Shown here one piece after another: positions 37,399 through 49,481 of a DNA stretch of 64,000 nt (position 1 is the stretch's first letter; every line of letters starts with the position of its first letter). The stretch is from Paragordius varius. Lineage: Eukaryota; Nematomorpha. The notes under the pieces are model-generated. The model saw only the letters and a list, made by a program, of their open reading frames with translations. It was not told where the DNA came from and ran no database searches. The stretch lies in assembly GCA_964247055.1 (NCBI GenBank), contig OZ176055.1:4588001-4652000 (forward strand). The letters are read 5' to 3'. Made by a program: the position numbers and the translations under genes.

Positions 37399-38376
37399 TT
37401 AATTTCGTTTTTTGGCAGCTTGCCTGGTATAAGGTTTTTGTGGTTCTCGAAGCGATCGTCCAGGTATCCAATTGTAATAGAATATTTGTAATAAAATTAT
37501 ACTATTAAGCACACTGGCTAAAATGTATGGTAATATAACTAGCATATCCCCCGTTTCCTGAATAGAAGTGTAAATACGAGCGAAACAGCCTCCAGTCATA
37601 AGTATGAAAGTTAGGGCAGATAATTGTCCAGTACCTGAGTTTTTAAGGTTCTCTAAAATTTGTAGCACTTTACTAATGACAATTATTGGCAAGTTTGCAA
37701 GTTGAAAAGATGAAATGAGACTTAACGGTACTATCCTATAAGGACCCGAACACATCATCATAGCTATCACATATGTGATGGAAAATAGTAGCGGTTTGAC
37801 ATAATTAGTATGTGGCCGCTCATTAATTTGATTTTCATTGGGTCTCAGACTTCTCCTACCCTTTACTGGAGATAAGGTTTTTGCACTTTGATGAGTTTTA
37901 TTCGGTGGTGCCTTTCCTTGATAGAGTAAACATAAATTTGCGATAATAAATGTTTGTAGTGCGGTAAAAAAAGTATCACCCCAGGAAGAAAATGAAAAAT
38001 TTCGAGCTAAGCTATACACCATATTTGCGGAAATGGCAAATAGTTCAATACATACAGCTGTGAAGCTTATACCAAAAGCATTTTTGGCATTCCAAATCTT
38101 TATAATTTGTGGAATTTTAACGAATGCCGATCCTGTTACTATTGTATAACTAAGCAATTTGCTAATAAAAAGTGATAGGCAATTTCGATGTGGTATATCA
38201 CGACCCAAAACATAATGGGAAAACATTTGAAAAGGAATTAAATAAACAGAATTTAAAATATGTTGAATTGATTCAAACCATGACAATTCCTGATCAAATC
38301 TATGTCCAAACAAATTATGAAAACATTGTTGACCCAAATCAGTCTGTAAAAAATTAAGAAGAAAGCGGAGTATCAT
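37399..38376 (-). CDS. MPDU1: MPDU1 (mannose-P-dolichol utilisation defect 1), PQ-loop membrane protein
   Basis: ER membrane protein needed for use of dolichol-phosphate mannose and glucose in N-glycan, GPI and mannosylation pathways. Single exon, 325 residues (human 247). First PQ loop GSAFVKIPQIIKIWNAKNAFGIS (Pro89-Gln90), then MVYSLARNFSFSSWGDTFF, second repeat with SSFQLANLPIIVISKVLQ, and the family hallmark SGTGQLSALT...FARIYTSIQETGD (about 247-276). Extra length comes from about 30 residues near 29-58 and a basic polar loop at about 152-190. Lies 2 nt downstream of the RABIF stop. A strong 3'-splice-site-like tract sits inside its codons 5-11. Confidence 0.93.
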   Translation of the reverse strand: MILRFLLNFLQTDLGQQCFHNLFGHRFDQELSWFESIQHILNSVYLIPFQMFSHYVLGRDIPHRNCLSLFISKLLSYTIVTGSAFVKIPQIIKIWNAKNAFGISFTAVCIELFAISANMVYSLARNFSFSSWGDTFFTALQTFIIANLCLLYQGKAPPNKTHQSAKTLSPVKGRRSLRPNENQINERPHTNYVKPLLFSITYVIAMMMCSGPYRIVPLSLISSFQLANLPIIVISKVLQILENLKNSGTGQLSALTFILMTGGCFARIYTSIQETGDMLVILPYILASVLNSIILLQIFYYNWIPGRSLREPQKPYTRQAAKKRN

Positions 38377-38378
38377 AT

Positions 38379-38781
38379 TTATAGAAGAGCTATTCGCGAA
38401 TCAGCCAAATAAAAGCGATAATTTTCTGCAGCTATGTCTTGGTATTGATGTAAATAATCGTCGATTCCCAAAGGTCCAATTTCGCAATCGGCACAAGCTA
38501 GATATTTTATACTCTGATCCTTTTCTAATACTGTTTTTGTAAAACCGATATTTTCGAAAATATATATATCGTTGCTATTAACTCTCCAAAATTTATTTTC
38601 TTTTAACTGAGAATTATTGGTAACACTTATTTGTGGAAGAAAGATCTAAAATAATAAATATCCTAACTTCTTTATAAATTAATTTTGCCTTGTATGGTGA
38701 AAGAATGAGACACTGACAATTTTTGCATACAATTGATTTTTCGTTTTCTGAATCGACAACACACGCAGGATCAATTGTCAT
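38379..38781 (-). CDS. RABIF: RABIF/MSS4 Rab chaperone
   Basis: Binds nucleotide-free Rab GTPases and stabilises them; originally described as a weak exchange factor. Two exons (transcript order): 38668-38781 and 38379-38645, joined over a 22-nt intron; 126 residues (human 123). Zinc site: VCKNCQCLIL and LACADCEIGPLG provide the two CxxC pairs. Between them lie IFLP and WRV...DIYIFENIGFTKTV, matching the MSS4 Rab-binding region. The C-terminus NYRFYLADSRI corresponds to the human NSFYVALERV end. Start chosen as the first ATG in frame; no upstream homology is missing. The stop TAA is separated from the MPDU1 ATG by two nucleotides. Confidence 0.92.
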
Positions 38782-40383
38782 AATGCATATAAACACATGC
38801 TAAAAATTTATTTAATATTAGTGGCAGCACGAGAATACAATTTTTAAAATATCGATAAGCAGCATTAAATACTTAATAATAATAATAAATTGTATCCATC
38901 GCCACACCACTATTAAACAAGACAATTCGTATTAAAAAATAAAATTCATGTATTTATGGTTGAAATTTTTATGCTTTTAAGATTATTCGAGCATTCCAAA
39001 AAATTTAATCGTTTCCTATAAATTAGTGACAAATTCTGTGAAAAATTCAAGGCCCCTAGTTTAACCCTCGTGTTGAAACCATACTCATTATGCCACAACA
39101 GTATAAAGCCGAAAATAAAATTATTAATTTAAATATTTTGACAGTATCGATGTTTTAACATTTCAACATTTTTTTTAGTTTTTTGTCCTAATTTACCTTT
39201 TGGGGTAGTTTTTAATAAATTAACTAAAGTTTTGAAAGCTATTTCATTAGATTTAATTATCATATATTGTTATAAGCGTAGATAAAAAAGCCTATATTTT
39301 TTACATCGCTAAAATTGGGACAGCTCTAACAAATGAAACGAACAGCCCTTATGAAAATTATAATAGATCAATTTTTGCTGTTAAATGTAGCCTGAAATCT
39401 TTTTAAAATAAATTATTTCTATTTTTTAACCATAATATATAATATATATTCTATTTGCCTGTTGCATTAGCGTTAAAAAAATTATTTATAAAAAAGAATA
39501 GCGGCAAAAATGTTTGAGATTATGATTTTTTTACATTTTAAATATTTTTAAAAAGTTTTTTTGCATAAGGGGCCTAAAAAACTAAAGAATATTTTTTCAG
39601 CTTAATACCTTAAATACTTTTCAACAAATATGAAATGATTCCACGATATAAAACTACCCTAAAAAGTAACGGGGGTGTTAATGATATTAAATGTTTTTTT
39701 ATAAATTGATGTCTGGTTTTTTCGAATTATCTTAATGAATTCTTCTCAAATAATTAAATTTGACTATTATTTAGGTATAGTGTTTTATAAAAATTAATTT
39801 GAATACTTTAAGAAGTATTTAAAATATCTATTCTGTAGCTATTTGAACGCATCTCAATTATTTATTAAATGTTAAATTGTAACAATTTACTTGCCGTCAA
39901 TTTTTCTTGGGTTTCTAAATCCTAATATAACAGATAAATAAATGTATGGCGAAAAAAAAATTAATCAATTTTTTATATTTAGAGATTTTTACAGCTGTGT
40001 ATAATCCGATTTTGTCGTAACTAAATTTTGGGCAGAAATTGGAAAACTTTACCTAAAATTTTTTATCACATACATATGTTAGATAAAATTAACCAAATCT
40101 AAAAGTTTAAGATTTGGTACAGAGGTACTTCAAAATGAGTCGGCAAAAAAGGGAAGTTATAAAGTCTTAAAAACATAAAAAATATTTTGCAGCGAAACTT
40201 ATGAAAATACATTTATTTGTATATGTATTTCCCTTGGGGGGTCCTAGAAAGTATGATTTTTATAATTCAAATTTGAATTGGCCATGGGGTCCTCAACTTC
40301 TCGAGACAATAGGGGAAATATATATGATTCATTTATATGAATTGTTAAAAACTGCACTTTTTTATGCAAGATATACATACGGC
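38782..40383. other. Divergent intergenic region, no gene seen
   Basis: Between RABIF-MPDU1 (-) and GPD1 (+). AT-rich, short frames only. An in-frame extension upstream of the GPD1 ATG (from 40201) is not conserved and is probably 5' leader. Confidence 0.6.
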
Positions 40384-42979
40384 ATGTCTAACCTTAAAAA
40401 AATATCAGTGATTGGCTCTGGAAATTGGTTTAGAATTTAAAACTCACAACAATATTTTATTTAATTTAGGGGAACGGTGATTGCCCGAATTATTGCACAC
40501 AATGTCGTAAAGCTACCGGAAAAATATAACAAAACAATTAATGTTTACGTATACGAAGAAGTAATTAATGGGCAAAAGCTAACAGAAATAATTAACACTC
40601 AACACGAAAATATTAAATATTTGCCCGGATATAAAATTCCCGACAATGTTGTAAGAAATTTTACGAGAAATTAGTTATAATGATTATTTGAATTTCATAC
40701 ATAGAAAAAAACCATTATGAAAAATAATATTATTGTAAAAAATTTAAATATTACATTATAACCCATTTTTGACGTTTTTGCTCATATAAAATTTAGTGGT
40801 TATTAAAAAAATATTGAAAACGTATTTTTGTACAATGTTTTTTATGAAACCTTTAGTAAATATTAATGGTTTTACACGAAAACCTTCAAAGGCATTAAAT
40901 ATCTGAAATAAAATAGCTAAATGGATATTTTTATGAAGATGCTATATGATAGTTTTTAAATTTTTTTTTCTAAAAATCACTTTAAAAAATTAGTTGTTCA
41001 TGCGTTGATATTAAATCATTTTTAACAAGAAATGAACTTTTTCTTTTTTCTCTTTTAGACAGCAATACCACATGTGAAAGATGTGTGCCAAGATACGGAT
41101 CTATTTGTGTTTGTGATGCCACACCAGTTTATACGGGCCGTGTGTAAAGAGATGGTAGGCCACGTTAAGGATAATGCATTTGGTCTTTCGCTTGTCAAGG
41201 TTATCACCGCATTATTTTTTAATTTTTTTAATAGTAATATCCTTATCTGTTTGCTCACTTTTAGATTCAAAGTCTTTATAAATTTTTATTTTTTGGGTAT
41301 TTTTCTAAAGTTGTACTTTTTATCATAAAAACGATTTACATATTATGTATCTAGCATTATATGAGTGACACAATAAATTAATAATCTAACATTTGTGGTA
41401 AGTTGCTATTTTATCATTACCATATTCTAGGGCTTAGATTTTCAAAATGGAAAGACAATGTTGATAACGGAAGTTATTCGTTCTATTCTTCCAAACATGT
41501 CGATGAGCGTTCTTATGGGGGCAAATTTGGCCCCAGAAATCGCGGCTGAAAAGTTTTGTGAAACTACAATCGGTAATTCGGATAACCCTGATTAATTTTT
41601 CATATATTACTATAAATTTTATAGGTTCATCTGATAAAAAGATTGGAGAAATGTGGAAAGAACTATGTCAAACACCGTATTTTCGCATAACCGTAGTCCA
41701 AGACTTGGAAACTGTTGAACTTTGTGGGGCTTTAAAAGTAAGTTTTTTAACTTGCATTATTTTTGGAATTATATTTAATTTTCAAGCTCTAATGCAAAAT
41801 ATGTTTTATCCACATATATCTTTTTATTAGTCGCTCTTATCTCATCTATTTAATAATAATCTCCATATTTGATAGAGTTTATTATCTTTGTATTTTTTTT
41901 TATACAAAATAGATTTACCATAACATTAATATTTTTATATATTCTTTCCTATTATCTCATTTAATTTAATATTTATGACTACTTTAGAATATTGTGGCTT
42001 TCGGAGCTGGTATGATAGATGGTTTGGGTATGGGTGATAACACAAAAGCCGCAATGATTCGCCTTGGATTGATGGAAATGGTGAAACTTAGTAAACTTAA
42101 ATATCCTCAAAGTAGTCATCTCAGAACTTTTTTTGAATCCTGTGGAATTGCTGATTTAATCACGACGTGTTATGGGGGCCGAAATAGGAAAGTGGGCGAA
42201 GCGTTTGTCAAAACAGGAAAAGTATGTTTGATTTTATTTTAAAATATTTTTTGTCTACATATGATGATATAATTTGATTTGGTTTATACATCGGCTACGG
42301 AGTCGTATATCTATTAGCGTTTTTAAAAATTTCCAAAATTGGGCACAAAATTCTACTTTTATATCCCGGTGAATTGGTTGGATCATCTTTGAACAGACAC
42401 CAGTTTTATATTTACAAAAACATCTACAGTGCACCCAGTAGTGAGCTTTTAAATAAACAACGCTTGAAAATAATTAGCTTATGCTGATCATCATCACTCC
42501 GATTGTTAATAAAGCTTTAGTTCATAAAATTGATTGTTTAACATTAAAAGTGTAAAATAGATTTTATTTTTCTAACTACTTTGCCATATTTGGCAAAACT
42601 AAGTTATCGTTTACAAGATCATTACTAATCATAAGCTAACATTTAAAAAAATTTCGAATTAAAAAATGTTACGGTTTTACACGTATAACAGAAAGTGGAA
42701 GAACTGGAAAGCGAATTGCTCAAGGGACAAAAACTTCAGGGACCTCACACGGCTTTAGATGTCTTTCAGGAACTTCAGGCTTCTAACCTCGAAAAGGAGT
42801 ATTGATTAATAAATATTATTTTTACCTATTCTTTTTACCTCTTATTTAAACATTTCTATAAATTATTTTTTAGCTTCCCAATTTTTACCGGCATTCATAT
42901 GATAGCGATTGGGAAAAAGCCTCCGTCTTATATCATAACTACACTTCAGGAGGAGCCCCCAATTATTGAAATTCCTTAG
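40384..42979 (+). CDS. GPD1: Glycerol-3-phosphate dehydrogenase [NAD+], cytosolic
   Basis: Interconverts dihydroxyacetone phosphate and glycerol-3-phosphate with NADH, linking glycolysis to lipid synthesis and redox balance. Eight exons: 40384-40427, 40470-40650, 41059-41199, 41431-41572, 41625-41737, 41988-42221, 42692-42798, 42874-42979; 355 residues (human 349). Nucleotide-binding loop GSGNWG (11-16, split by intron 1), [20 protein letters not shown], the catalytic-site lysines in LSLVKG (Lys122) and CGALKN (Lys207), [20 protein letters not shown], and [17 protein letters not shown]. The C-terminus ([19 protein letters not shown]) is divergent. Introns 42-470 nt; none of the 21-35-nt class here. 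Start at MSNLKK fits the family. Confidence 0.97.
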
Positions 42980-45206
42980 ATCTAACATTATTCATCTCAT
43001 AATATCTTATTTTAAGATTGCGGTGATAAAATAATGATATTATTTGTGCAATTTATTATACCTAACAAAATCATTGTGTTACATACAAAATTATTAACCC
43101 ATTTTAGTCAACTTTTTTATCTTTTTATATTCTATATAGACTGGTGATATATTTTCACTTTGATATATAATTAATTTAATTATTTTATGCACAATAGTTT
43201 TTGCAAATCATGATTCATTTAAGTTTTTTATGTTTAAAAATATTACTCAATTATATTTTATTGATATTCACCTATTGTTGCTCTTACTATCACAAACAGC
43301 ATTGATTACAATCACAAAATTAAATGCTTTTATTTTCTCTAATCATTTTGATGTGCATTGTCTAACCTAAAAGTTAGTAAAAATACGTTTTAGCATATTT
43401 TATCACAAACCCTATCGTTAAAAGGTTAGTCATTGGAACGGTCTATAAAATAATATTTGTCCATTAGTAGAAAATAAAAATTTTATATTATTTTTTTATT
43501 AAATTAAACTCTCAAACAGCTATCGTTTGAATAGCAATCGGTTTTATATACAAAGGAGCTTAAAACAATTCTATCGGTGAGGTTTTTTAGTTATTCTTAA
43601 AATGCATATGATATATGATTTTTCTAGCTTTATAATTATTGCATTTAGATAGTTGGTCAGAAAAAATTATTAATATCAACAATAATAACATATGCAATTT
43701 GCACTTCACTTGAACACTTCAAGTTGGTCTTTGAACATTTCAAGTTGGTCAAACACTTCATGTTGGTTCTTGAGCGTTTCAAATTTGTACAATTTTTCTT
43801 TGAAAATATTCATAATAAATGAATAATATTATTAAATTGGAAAAAATTAGTTATTAATCAAAAATATTAATTTAAAATATATAGTAAACAAGAAAATTAG
43901 GATAAAAATTAACAAAATAAATATATACACGCAAAATTTATGGTTAAATCCAAACTTAAAAATTTCAAGGACCAACTTGAAGTGTTCAAGGAACAATTAA
44001 TTCAAAAACCATTTTTTAAAAAAAATATTAACTTATGTTTTTTATTAAAAATTGTAAATAATAATCCAAACTTCTATATATTTTTAATAACGTGTTAAAA
44101 GCTTATAAATATTTTAAATAATTTTTAGAAATTAATAATATACGGTTCTGGAATAATTAAAAGTTAGTATTGAAAATTTATGTTTATTATAGAAAATAGG
44201 TCAAAAATTATTAAATAGATAAATGATATACGATTTGATTGATATTAAATATAAATTAATATTGTTAAAAGACCTTTAGTGTCACATGCCAACTTGAAAG
44301 GTACAAGGACCAGCTTGAGTTTTCAAAGACCAACTTGAAGTGTAAATGGTATACATCAATAGGTGGTAACTGTATTTTACTTAATTTACTTTAGTGTGTT
44401 ATAATTACCAAAGCTAAGATATTGGCATATCATTTAAAATGAAAATATTATGAGAACACACAACGTTATAAATCAAAGTTTGTCAGAACATTAGCAATAT
44501 TTTGTAAATGATGTAATGAAGATGACCTTGGCGAAATAGATAAAAATATATCCATAAAACTGTTTTTGACATATAATTATTTTTAAAAATATATTGATTT
44601 ATATAGGATACTTTTGGAATCTCTAAACCAACAATTAATTTTCTCCCAATTCGGGTCAATTATTAAAACCGTTAATTGACTAATTTTTGGTAATTGTGCA
44701 TATCAAGGGCAATTCGGTTTTGTATACAATACATAGTTGTTTAAAATTATAATATATGGATCAAAACCGTTATAAATATGTGTATTGTCTCCGAGTCCCG
44801 GTATGCAAGAATCTCTTAGCGACCTGTTTTCTTAAGTCTCTAATGCATCTTTATTATAAGGTGCTAGATTTTTTGTTACTTTTAAATAGGACAATCTATT
44901 ATCCGACTATTTTATATAATGGTAGTAATTTATTGTGACATATCAATCATGGTTTTTTATTATTTTATTCAATACGCATATTATTTATAACTAAATATCA
45001 AGTATTTTGTTAACTTCACACATTATAGAGTGCTAAAAAACTTCGCAATTTTGATGATTAACATAGATATCATATTATATCAATCGTCAACTTTCGATTG
45101 CGGAAATTGATAGTTTCTTCATTAAGCATTTAATTTTAATCTCTTTTCTCTCTCGCTTATTATGATTTAGGGATTATTAGTTGTGAAATATATTACACAT
45201 AATATA
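42980..45206. other. Intergenic; no gene apart from an inverted-repeat element
   Basis: AT-rich. Contains the family-A-related element at 43690-44352. A short open frame near 44756-44938 has no homology or splice context. Confidence 0.55.
43690..44352. mobile_element. Family-A-related MITE with a different subterminal repeat
   Basis: The right end GAAGTGTAAATGGTATA matches the family-A terminus (GTAAATGGTA), but the subterminal unit is CACTTCAAGTTGGTC-like rather than CAATTCAAATTCACCC. Units at about 43710-43790 on the left are inverted relative to those at 44290-44340. An extra inverted pair occurs near 43972-44000, hinting at an internal duplication. No coding. Confidence 0.65.
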
Positions 45207-48200
45207 ATGGATGGTTGGTTGGTAAAAGACAAAGAAATACATCTTACTTTTAAAGGGTGGAAAACTTCAAACAAAATAAGGTGTTTAAAATTAATTTTAT
45301 TTACTACTCATTATTATTGCATAAAACGAATCACTTTTCATGAAAACAGGATTGTTTACTTTATTTTTGGTAATATTCCATAACTATCCCCTATCTAGAG
45401 GTTTTCATTCATGATTTTTTTACTAATATTTTCAATAAATAATTATTCCATATTTATATGATGTTATTTTTTAGCCAATCATTATATATTACCGGACGAA
45501 TTACGAATCGAAAGAGGTAAATAATTAATTTTTTTATAATTTAACAAATCTAAAAGAGCTTAGCTATGATAGTTATAGAATTACCTTAGTATTGATGTAC
45601 GTGAGATCCCCTTCATAATTTTTTTAAAATAAACAGGACCAAAATAGCTCGTGTTGATGATGCATTTTTCTGAATTTAAAAAAGAATTACCTATTTTTTT
45701 AAGTGACGTTTGAAGAGTCTACATTACCAAGTTACTAGTTTGTGGATATATTTTGGATAACTTATAATGAACGGAATATTTATTAAAATATAAAAAATGA
45801 ATTTATTAATAAAAGGAGTCATTTTACCACAGGGAAATTATATGGGAGAGGGCATCTACGGAAGATAGTATGTTATATAAATTATACAGATACTAAAAGA
45901 CATTTTTTTAAAAATCCTAATTTTTAAATTGGTTATAAATCTAACTCATCTTTTTGGTTGCGAAATAGGGAATATCTAAATTGTTGATATTTACAACTAT
46001 GTATAAATTGTAGTATATATGTTGGAAAAAATCCAAGTTTAGAAGACTATGATTACTTAAAAAAAAATTTCTAGCTTGTACGTTAATGAATAATATTTAA
46101 ATCAATAAATTATAGATAGATTACCATTGACGCAATGGGTTCCCTTTCAAAATACAATTGATCCGGCAATAATTTATGAGTATTTTTTACTTTTAGACCT
46201 AATAAATAGAAATAATTTTATTATCATTTTAAAACATGTAAATTGCATTGAAATAATCTAGTAAAAACGAAATCAGGTGTCCAACACAAATGGATTGGTG
46301 GGCCGCATTTTGCCCCAAAACCCGGCGGGTCGCATAAACATATATGGACATGCATAAATGATTTCTGAATCCAACATAATACTATAAAATGTAAACACAA
46401 CACAACCATTTTTCAATTGACTTATTTGTTAGTAAAAATTTTTGCGGGCAGTGTATAAAGTTTCGGAGGGCCATGTGTTGGACACCCCTGATATATATCC
46501 TATGAAATAAAATTTATATTAAATATTATAATCTTAAACCAAAACAAAGTATTAATCTCTCTTGGGCTTTGCATACTATTTGGTTATATGTTAACAAATA
46601 CGATCTAAGGTTTTTTAACTGAAAAATATATCACTTTTGATTATTTATGACTGATATATCCAGTCTTAGTGGGTTAATGCCAATTTTCCATAAACAAAAC
46701 ACGAATCCATTAATACCATTTACAATTCATATTCACCCTTAAACAATTTATATTCACCCTTGAACAATTCAAATTCACCCTAAAAATAAATTATGTTTTT
46801 TCTGTCTAATATAACTCATCATTAATATGAAATATATCTTTATGGCATAGTTTATTATTTTTTTCAGTATTATTTAAATTTTAAACAAAATTTAATTTTT
46901 CAAAAATATAAAAAATTATAAGTTATTTTTAATCTTAAAACACATAATTTATTTAAGGGTGAATTTGAATTGTCCAAGGGTGAATTTGAAGTGTAAATGG
47001 TATATTAAAGGTTATTTGTTTTTGAGTATAATCCCAATGTATGTTTATTTTAATATATGCAAAAATCACTTATTTTGGAGTAGACAACTTTGAGGCATTC
47101 ACATTCAATATTTTCATTCAAAATATTATTAATATTTTAGAAATAATTTTTAATATGCAGTTTCCAAGGAAATCGAATAATTGGTAATCGGGTGGTAAGA
47201 TTGACGCCCGCGTACAAAACTTTTCAGCGAATTAAGGAGAGCTCGAATAACAAGGACGATGATAAATACGATTTTATCCGCGATAAACCCTATTCACAAA
47301 CCTATAAATTTGGAAGTAAATTGGCCTAAGCAATATTTTTACATCACTTTAATTTTTCAATAAAGAAAATCATAATTTATATAATATACAGTATTGAAAA
47401 TATATAGTCAAAACCTATAATTCAAAAGACAAATATTTTTTTAAAAAGACAACCGTACTTTATCAAACCTTATTTTTCCCACATATACTATTTAACTATA
47501 ATTTCGAATTATATGATTGAGTGTATTAACAATTTACATCTTGCCCAAAAATGATGATTTTATTTAAAACATCAATATTTTAAAAACATAATTGTCTTTT
47601 GAAAAAAAATGTTTTTAGTATTTACTTTTTGACCGTATAATTTCATTTTTTTACTATATTCATAAGATCAAAGAGGACATTTGAGACATAATCTGGATAG
47701 TAAAAATGTTATACCAAACATTCAACCTGCATACTCCAATAATGACAAATTTCGGATGAATTCTTTCACAAATCATTATTACAAGCCACCAAAGGAATAC
47801 GAGAAAAATGAGTTGCCTAAACCTCAACCATTTTATTATAGACAGAGTATTAACTTATTTATTGTATTTAAATACAAAAAACAAGCAGATTATAATCCAC
47901 CCTAAAAGCATAAAATCAATTTAATCAGGGCATCGAACCGGAATCGCAATGTTACCGGAACCCGGTTCCTGAGATTTTAGCAAGAAACGGTGCCGTTGGG
48001 TTATAACCAAGCCGGTTCCGGTTCCTTGTTCTCCCAGGAATCGTCCCGGCGGTTTCAAATTAGCAACCAGCCAAGCAACTGTCCAGGAACCATTTCGTTT
48101 TCGGTTCCATTTTTTTCGACCCGGTTCTAAGCCCTGATTTTATTGTTTCCATAATACATGATTTTGTTCATTCGAAAACTGGTATATGAAACTAATTTTC

Positions 48201-48461
48201 ATAATAAATTTAATTCATATATATCTTAAATTTGATCATGTTTGTCTTTAGATGGTCAAGCTTATGGCGATATCCAGGATTTGGAATTTGAAAAAAAGTA
48301 TAATATTTACTTGTACATTTAATTGAAAACAATTGTTTAACTATTTTTTGTTAGTATAGTATATTTGTATTTAGTAATGGATTTTCATAATTTTAAAGCT
48401 TATAATTATTTTACGATTTAAATATTCTTAACTTAAATCTAACTTATATTTATACAGATAA
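45207..48461 (+). CDS. Uncharacterised 199-residue polar protein
   Basis: Eight exons: 45207-45280, 45475-45516, 45833-45867, 46116-46179, 47161-47315, 47667-47846, 48252-48297, 48458-48461. Phases agree throughout and every intron is GT-AG. The product is polar, rich in Tyr, Asn and Pro, without signal peptide or membrane segment: HLTFKGWKTSNK, YITGRITNRKREIIWER, LPLTQWVPFQ, GNRIIGNRVVRLTPAYKTF, HYYKPPKEYEKNELPKPQPF. The style (short aromatic and proline motifs, no domain) recalls axonemal microtubule-inner proteins, but I cannot assign a family. The last exon may instead use a downstream AG and run to about 48522. Introns 4 and 6 hold hAT-type MITEs and a family-A MITE. Confidence 0.6.
46274..46490. 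mobile_element. hAT-type MITE (217 bp)
   Basis: Ends CAGGTGTCCAACACAAA and, inverted, TGTTGGACACCCCTG, with subterminal GGGCCGCATTTTGCC. CAGG fits the YARNG start of hAT elements. Flanking 8-mers (AACGAAAT and ATATATAT) do not match, so the target duplication has decayed. Lies in intron 4 of the 45207 gene. Confidence 0.7.
46712..47006. mobile_element. Family-A MITE (copy 3)
   Basis: TACCATTTACAATTC at the left end, GAAGTGTAAATGGTATA at the right, with inverted subterminal CAATTCAAATTCACCC-type units (three left, two right). Lies in intron 4 of the 45207 gene, 220 bp from the hAT MITE. Confidence 0.75.
47926..48136. mobile_element. hAT-type MITE, GGTTCCGG-rich family (copy 1, 211 bp)
   Basis: Terminal inverted repeats CAGGGCATCGAACCGG and CCGGTTCTAAGCCCTG. 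GC-rich interior with repeated GGTTCCGGTTCC words. Flanking 8-mers AATTTAAT and ATTTTATT match at six of eight positions. CAGGG fits the hAT YARNG rule. Same family as 62058-62257. Confidence 0.8.
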
Positions 48462-48560
48462 GCAGCATCTGCCATACAAAAAAATGGTTTAAATCCAAAT
48501 AAACACCAAATATTTACAGAATAACCATAGTAATTGAAAATTGAATTTATTTAATAAATT

Positions 48561-49481
48561 TTAACTCATATTATCATCATCTTGAGTGGAGTAGATGGAT
48601 GTGTTTGAAAGAGTTGAAGTATGAGTCGCAAAACTAGAAACGCTTTCTCCACTCAAAGAATCAATATCTGCAAATTTTTTATTGGCGGTTTTTGTTTCAA
48701 AATACTTTTTTGTTTTGGAGAATCGTTTCGAATCTTTCGTAAGATGGGAACTTGTTTGAGAATTACCAACTAAAAAAATAATTTTATTTTTTATTAAAAA
48801 GGTGAAAAATATATTTTATAGTTATATACAGTAGTTATATATGGTTTGTTCTGCGAAAAACTTAGGCTATTATTAATTTTCTAGTTTTTATGTAAAATAT
48901 TATATACCCAACTGATTATATCTCGGTAATTCCTGCTTGTATTTGTCATCCAATTGGGAATTCATTCGATTCATAAAGTTCATAACAGATTTTGAATATC
49001 TTTAAATGGTTATTTATATATAAAAGAAATATTTTTTATGGAGTATAATTTATGTTATAATGTATTTAGTTTTTTAAAAATGATTATATATATTAAGTTA
49101 ATTGATTTTTCAACTAATTAACTATATTAAATTTATCCTTATGTGTGTAATATTTAATAATTTGGTAGCTAATAATTTTATATCAATTTTCTCTAATTGC
49201 GAAAAATATTTAAATAATAATTATCGGCGAGACTGTGGCAGGACGAGTAGAGCAAATTGGTTTATTTTATATATAATAAGTATGTACTTGCACTTTAGGA
49301 CCTCTATATTTGAATGCAGCTTAGATAAACATATTAATCTTTCTATCGAAAAATTAGGGTCATTTCCATATGTTATTAAAAACTTTTTTCTTGCAGACCA
49401 TTCTTTGCCATTTTCAAATATGGTTCTTAGTTCTCGATATTGTCCATTTTTAAGCAGAACTACTTCTGTTTCCATATTCAT
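48561..49481 (-). CDS. XTBD-like (XRN2-binding) domain protein
   Basis: Three exons (transcript order): 49294-49481, 48908-48999, 48561-48769; 162 residues, phases closing. The first about 75 residues resemble the XTBD of CDKN2AIP, CDKN2AIPNL, NKRF and PAXT-1, which binds the 5'-3' exonuclease XRN2: YRELRTIFENGKEWSARKKF corresponds to the F..Y.ES..QW.AR..F region, and ERLICLSKLHSNIEVLKY followed by VMNFMNRM to the LLSLSMVWANHLFLGCSY region. The rest is low-complexity, rich in Ser, Thr and Lys, ending STQDDDNMS. The critical tryptophan (human VWAN) reads LHSN here. Recognised by pattern, not by search, so moderately sure. Confidence 0.6.

Noticed and set aside
40201-40383. In-frame N-terminal extension of GPD1
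   Set aside because: Not conserved in the family and of leader-like composition; MSNLKK at 40384 aligns with the normal start.
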